A DNA stretch of 9,132 bases from an uncultured Spirochaetaceae bacterium. Lineage in GTDB: Bacteria > Spirochaetota > Spirochaetia > Sphaerochaetales > Sphaerochaetaceae. Position 1 is the stretch's first letter. Every line of letters starts with the position of its first letter. The stretch spans positions 1-9,132 of the forward strand of contig CANRIJ010000060.1 in the NCBI GenBank assembly GCA_947630635.1, read 5' to 3'. Of the stretch, positions 6,833-9,132 are shown piece after piece. The translations under genes and the position numbers were made by a program. A model generated the notes under the pieces. The model saw only the letters and a program-made list of their open reading frames with translations, was not told the DNA's origin and made no database searches.

Positions 6833-6865
6833 CCCCCTATTCACCCCCCTCATCCCAAGCAAATT

Positions 6866-6893
6866 TTGAAAAGAGGAGCGAAATAAATATATT
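6866..6893 (+). promoter_or_regulatory. Candidate promoter for the DUF4298 gene
   Basis: TTGAAA at 6866-6871 and TATATT at 6888-6893 are separated by 16 bases, a good sigma-70-type layout. The predicted start is near 6900, just before the GGAG at 6902-6905 and the ATG at 6916. Confidence 0.4.
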
Positions 6894-6915
6894 TCAGTTA
6901 TGGAGCAAAGATATC

Positions 6916-7215
6916 ATGACAAGTACAGAGAGAGTAGAGAAATATGAGAATTACTATGATGAGGCAGATGAGGCAATCAGAGAGCTCAACAGAGCTCTCA
7001 TAAAATACAAAAGCGCAAAAGGCAAAATCGACCTATTGAAGGAATACTATAACACAGACTGGAAAACTGACTATCTGAGCGATGAGCAGGGTCTCTTTCC
7101 CGACAATCTAAAACGCGGAATTCTTTCAGAAGACGCCATCTTCGATCTTCTGTCTTCTAATATAGCAGTTCATCAGATGGCCTCTTTAATCCTCTTCAAG
7201 AGAGACAAAGGGTAA
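6916..7215 (+). CDS. DUF4298 domain-containing protein
   Basis: The 99-aa protein matches the small DUF4298 family. An N-terminal helical segment opens with TERVEKYENYYDEADEAI, continues through LNRALIKYKSAKGKIDLLKEYY, and is followed by the family's most recognisable stretch: W49, TDYLSDEQG, LFPDNLKRGILSEDAIFDLL (residues about 51-79). Function is unknown; the protein looks cytoplasmic and helical. The reading frame is open back to a TTG at 6823, but that extension is proline-rich, unlike the family and without a ribosome binding site. The ATG at 6916 has GGAG 10 bases upstream and gives the usual family length. The gene stands alone, divergent from slyX, and ends in TAA. Confidence 0.82.
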   Translation: MTSTERVEKYENYYDEADEAIRELNRALIKYKSAKGKIDLLKEYYNTDWKTDYLSDEQGLFPDNLKRGILSEDAIFDLLSSNIAVHQMASLILFKRDKG

Positions 7216-7219
7216 GAGA

Positions 7220-7243
7220 CGATTTTTTAAATAATGAAAATCG
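7220..7243. repeat. AT-rich inverted repeat after the DUF4298 gene
   Basis: CGATTTT (7220-7226) and AAAATCG (7237-7243) pair as a 7-base stem with a 10-base loop, starting four bases after the stop codon. Only two G-C pairs and no following T-run make it a poor intrinsic terminator, though its position suits one. Confidence 0.3.
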
Positions 7244-7324
7244 ATTGAATTGAGACAACAAGCAAATTCATCAACCAATGAAATAAAATGAATAAACAGA
7301 GCCCCAATCCTCATCCTGGCGCTT

Positions 7325-9067
7325 TTGTTCGCCTCATGCGATGACAAGGGCTCTACGCCATCGGGAGGAGACACATCGGGGCTCACCCTGACAGTCACGC
7401 TTCCGACAAGGACAGACTATCCTGCAGAGGGATCCGCATTCGAGGTCTCGATAAACTCCGGCAATGCATCGGTGCCGGCATCAAAGGTAGCATACTACGC
7501 AGCCGGAGAGTATGAGGGGGCCGAGAGCGCAATGCTCGTCGCATCCGGCTTCAAGGCCCCGGATGGGGGCTTTGCCGCCGGCTCCACCGCGACAGTGACC
7601 TTTACCAACGAGTTCGGATCGATCTTCACCGGAACATCCGCCGCCATAACGGGAATACTCGAGACAGCGGCCGAAATAAAGGGCGACTCGGGAGACAACT
7701 CATTCAAGCAGATCCCGAATATAGCGATAACAGTAAGCGCACCAGAGGACAACTACACCCTAGTTCTCCCGGAGAGCTACACTGTGACATTCGCCGCCGC
7801 TGGAAAGGATCCCGTCTCAATCGACGCCACCGCAACCGTCACTCCTGCGAAGCCTGAGACAAGCGCAGCAAGCGCGGCGATCACGATCAAGGCGTCAGAG
7901 GCCCTGGGCAGGCTGTCGCTTGGAACGACATACACTGCAAACATCCAGACGGTCACCGACTCCTCAAAGTACACATACGCCGATGCCGACGGAGCCTCAA
8001 TTGCCTTCTCTGCAGGAAGCGCATCCCTTTCGGGAGAGATTACTCTCGCCCAGACATGGACAGGTGCCATTGAGGTGACTCTCCCAGCCACGTTCACCCC
8101 AGATGGGGCAAAAGATGCCGTAGCTGTTCCTTCCACGGTCTCCTATGAGGTCCTCCAGGGAGCCACGGTCGTGATCCCGGGCTCTGAGGCAGCAGTGGCG
8201 GAGAACAAGTTCACGACTGCCGCGACGATTCCTACCAAGGCATCATCCGGCGCGAGCTACACCATCAACGTGTGGTTCGTATACACAGACGGAATCGAGT
8301 ATCTGCTCTCCGGATCCGCGACAGGACCTGTGAGCCCAGAGCAGCCAGACGAGACTCCGACAGCCGGAACCGCTGCCCTTGGAGAAGAGACATTCGAGGC
8401 CCAGGTCGCATCGCTTACGGTCACGCTCTCAAACGGCCCAGGCGCATATCCGGCGAATGCGGCACAGTATGAGATCTCATACGGGCTCGTCGGACAGGAT
8501 CCGACTGTCCTCGAGGGCGAGGCGAAGGCCGCAGCGGTCAGGACAATAGCATCAAGCCAGAATTTCGCCCTGTCTGGCCTTCTGGTCAATGAGGTCTACT
8601 ATGTGACTGTATACATCAACGCAGAGACGGAGATATTCTCCCACACCGCAACGATGCCTGTCGCAACAAAGCCCGGCGCCAATAATCTCGCACTTGACCT
8701 CACGGGAACCGCATATTCCATCTCCGGAAGCGGCATAGAGGTCTCAAACGCCGAGGCAGACGGATCCATAACGCTCAACCTGACATCATCCGATCCCTCT
8801 GTGACTTACACCCCATCGCTCACGACAGGAAGCCCGACTGGATCGGTTACGATCGCCGTGACTGGAGACAAGGCATCAGTTACTGGATTCATCGACGTCC
8901 CGGCTGCGGTGACGAACTTCTCCGGCCTCACAGGCATCAAGTGGGAATACAGCTCTTCCAATCCGACATTCGCGGGCATCGAGCTTGGATCCATAGAGCT
9001 TACAGTCGAGGTCGCCGATGGAGCCGTGTCCGTAACTGGAGTCACGCTCACTGCAAAGGCCGGCTAA
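7325..9067 (+). CDS. Large Ala/Ser/Thr-rich putative surface lipoprotein with repeated beta-sandwich-like modules; 5' end disturbed
   Basis: I do not recognise a named family. From the TTG at 7325 the frame gives 580 aa, but this start would leave only four residues before the lipobox Cys (TGC at 7337-7339). Reading upstream in the same frame from 7292 reveals a full lipoprotein signal peptide, NRAPILILALLFASC, preceded by a TGA at 7289-7291 and no ATG or GTG. The Cys is the only one in the protein. The mature part is strand-rich and low in charge. Three segments end in a similar Tyr-centred strand (TYTAN, SYTINV, YYVTVY at residues about 203, 312 and 425), a period of about 110 residues resembling fibronectin-III or Ig-like modules; the N- and C-terminal parts may be further modules. 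It ends in TAA. GC is near 60% against about 42% in nrdB. It probably acts on the cell surface; adhesion or antigenic roles are guesses. Confidence 0.7.
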   Translation: MFASCDDKGSTPSGGDTSGLTLTVTLPTRTDYPAEGSAFEVSINSGNASVPASKVAYYAAGEYEGAESAMLVASGFKAPDGGFAAGSTATVTFTNEFGSIFTGTSAAITGILETAAEIKGDSGDNSFKQIPNIAITVSAPEDNYTLVLPESYTVTFAAAGKDPVSIDATATVTPAKPETSAASAAITIKASEALGRLSLGTTYTANIQTVTDSSKYTYADADGASIAFSAGSASLSGEITLAQTWTGAIEVTLPATFTPDGAKDAVAVPSTVSYEVLQGATVVIPGSEAAVAENKFTTAATIPTKASSGASYTINVWFVYTDGIEYLLSGSATGPVSPEQPDETPTAGTAALGEETFEAQVASLTVTLSNGPGAYPANAAQYEISYGLVGQDPTVLEGEAKAAAVRTIASSQNFALSGLLVNEVYYVTVYINAETEIFSHTATMPVATKPGANNLALDLTGTAYSISGSGIEVSNAEADGSITLNLTSSDPSVTYTPSLTTGSPTGSVTIAVTGDKASVTGFIDVPAAVTNFSGLTGIKWEYSSSNPTFAGIELGSIELTVEVADGAVSVTGVTLTAKAG

Positions 9068-9068
9068 T

Positions 9069-9112
9069 GCCCTCTTCTCCCCCTCTTCCGCCTCTATGCA
9101 TAGGCAGAGGGC
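9069..9112 (+). terminator. Possible terminator hairpin after the lipoprotein gene
   Basis: GCCCTCT (9069-9075) pairs with AGAGGGC (9106-9112), 7 pairs with five G-C, starting two bases after the stop codon. The loop is long (30 bases) and holds its own palindrome CTATGCATAG (9094-9103). No T-run follows, so the call is tentative. Confidence 0.3.
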
Positions 9113-9121
9113 GCCATATGG

Positions 9122-9127
9122 AAGGAG
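9122..9127 (+). promoter_or_regulatory. Ribosome-binding-site-like sequence for a gene beyond the right edge
   Basis: AAGGAG lies 5 bases before the window end, in a purine-rich run. It fits an initiation site for a + strand gene starting just outside. An ATG at 9118 is also open to the edge but has no site of its own. Confidence 0.4.
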
Positions 9128-9132
9128 AGAGA

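Noticed and set aside
6823..6915. TTG-initiated 31-residue N-terminal extension of the DUF4298 protein
   Set aside because: It has no ribosome binding site, is proline-rich and outside the family's usual length. It would also run through the candidate promoter at 6866-6893.
7777..8136. Long antisense open frames (also 7495-7752, 8257-8589, 8806-9051) opposite the lipoprotein gene
   Set aside because: They arise because the GC-rich, Ala/Thr/Val-rich sense codons leave few stops on the reverse strand. Their translations repeat the same Ala/Ser/Val bias without recognisable motifs.
1..9132. Mobile element, CRISPR, tRNA/rRNA or defence system
   Set aside because: No transposase, integrase, regularly spaced direct repeats, cloverleaf-like sequence or nuclease/effector pair was seen. 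The only atypical block is the lipoprotein gene, and no insertion boundaries such as target duplications were found around it.

Overview
The window reads as a compact bacterial chromosome segment of about 42-47% GC by eye, most likely from a spirochaete (Treponema/Sphaerochaeta-like). The support for that is indirect. The class I ribonucleotide reductase has a single N-terminal ATP-cone and subunit lengths (839 and 347 aa) close to those I recall for Treponema. Arginine is coded mostly by AGA/AGG. There is also an acyl-ACP thioesterase, a DUF4298 protein and two lipoproteins. No marker gene settles the phylum, so the lineage is an inference of moderate-to-low confidence.

Region 1 (1-5896, all + strand) is a tightly packed row: the 3' end of recG, an HD-superfamily hydrolase, nrdA, nrdB, rsmD and an acyl-ACP thioesterase. 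Gaps are 18, 55, 8, 2 and 0 bases, so at least nrdA to the thioesterase looks co-transcribed and partly translationally coupled. The common thread is DNA precursor supply and repair (RecG, RNR, possibly the HD phosphohydrolase), followed by 16S rRNA modification and fatty-acid release. The first 55 bases are an exact reverse complement of bases 159-213 inside recG, so the left edge is probably a fold-back artefact or contig end rather than native recG sequence.

Region 2 (5893-6810, - strand) holds slyX followed by a small lipoprotein with a C-terminal PDZ domain. The lipoprotein gene runs tail-to-tail into the thioesterase gene, and their stop codons overlap. Region 3 (6811-6915) is a short divergent intergenic segment with candidate promoters both ways and a strongly C-rich top strand. 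Region 4 (6916-7215, +) is a DUF4298 gene.

Region 5 (about 7292-9067, +) differs sharply in character. It is a roughly 60% GC reading frame for a large, Ala/Ser/Thr/Val/Gly-rich putative surface lipoprotein built from repeated beta-sandwich-like modules. Its lipoprotein signal peptide is visible in frame, but the only nearby ATG is in another frame and there is no ribosome binding site. This is the least ordinary part of the window. The last 65 bases hold a pyrimidine tract, a possible hairpin and a ribosome-binding-site-like sequence for a gene beyond the edge.

No stretch longer than about 110 bases lacks a gene. I found no tRNA, rRNA, CRISPR array, transposase, integrase or recognisable defence system. 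Most of the window is housekeeping; the points of interest are the composition step, the disturbed 5' end of the last gene, the HD-nrdAB linkage and the inverted repeat at the left edge.
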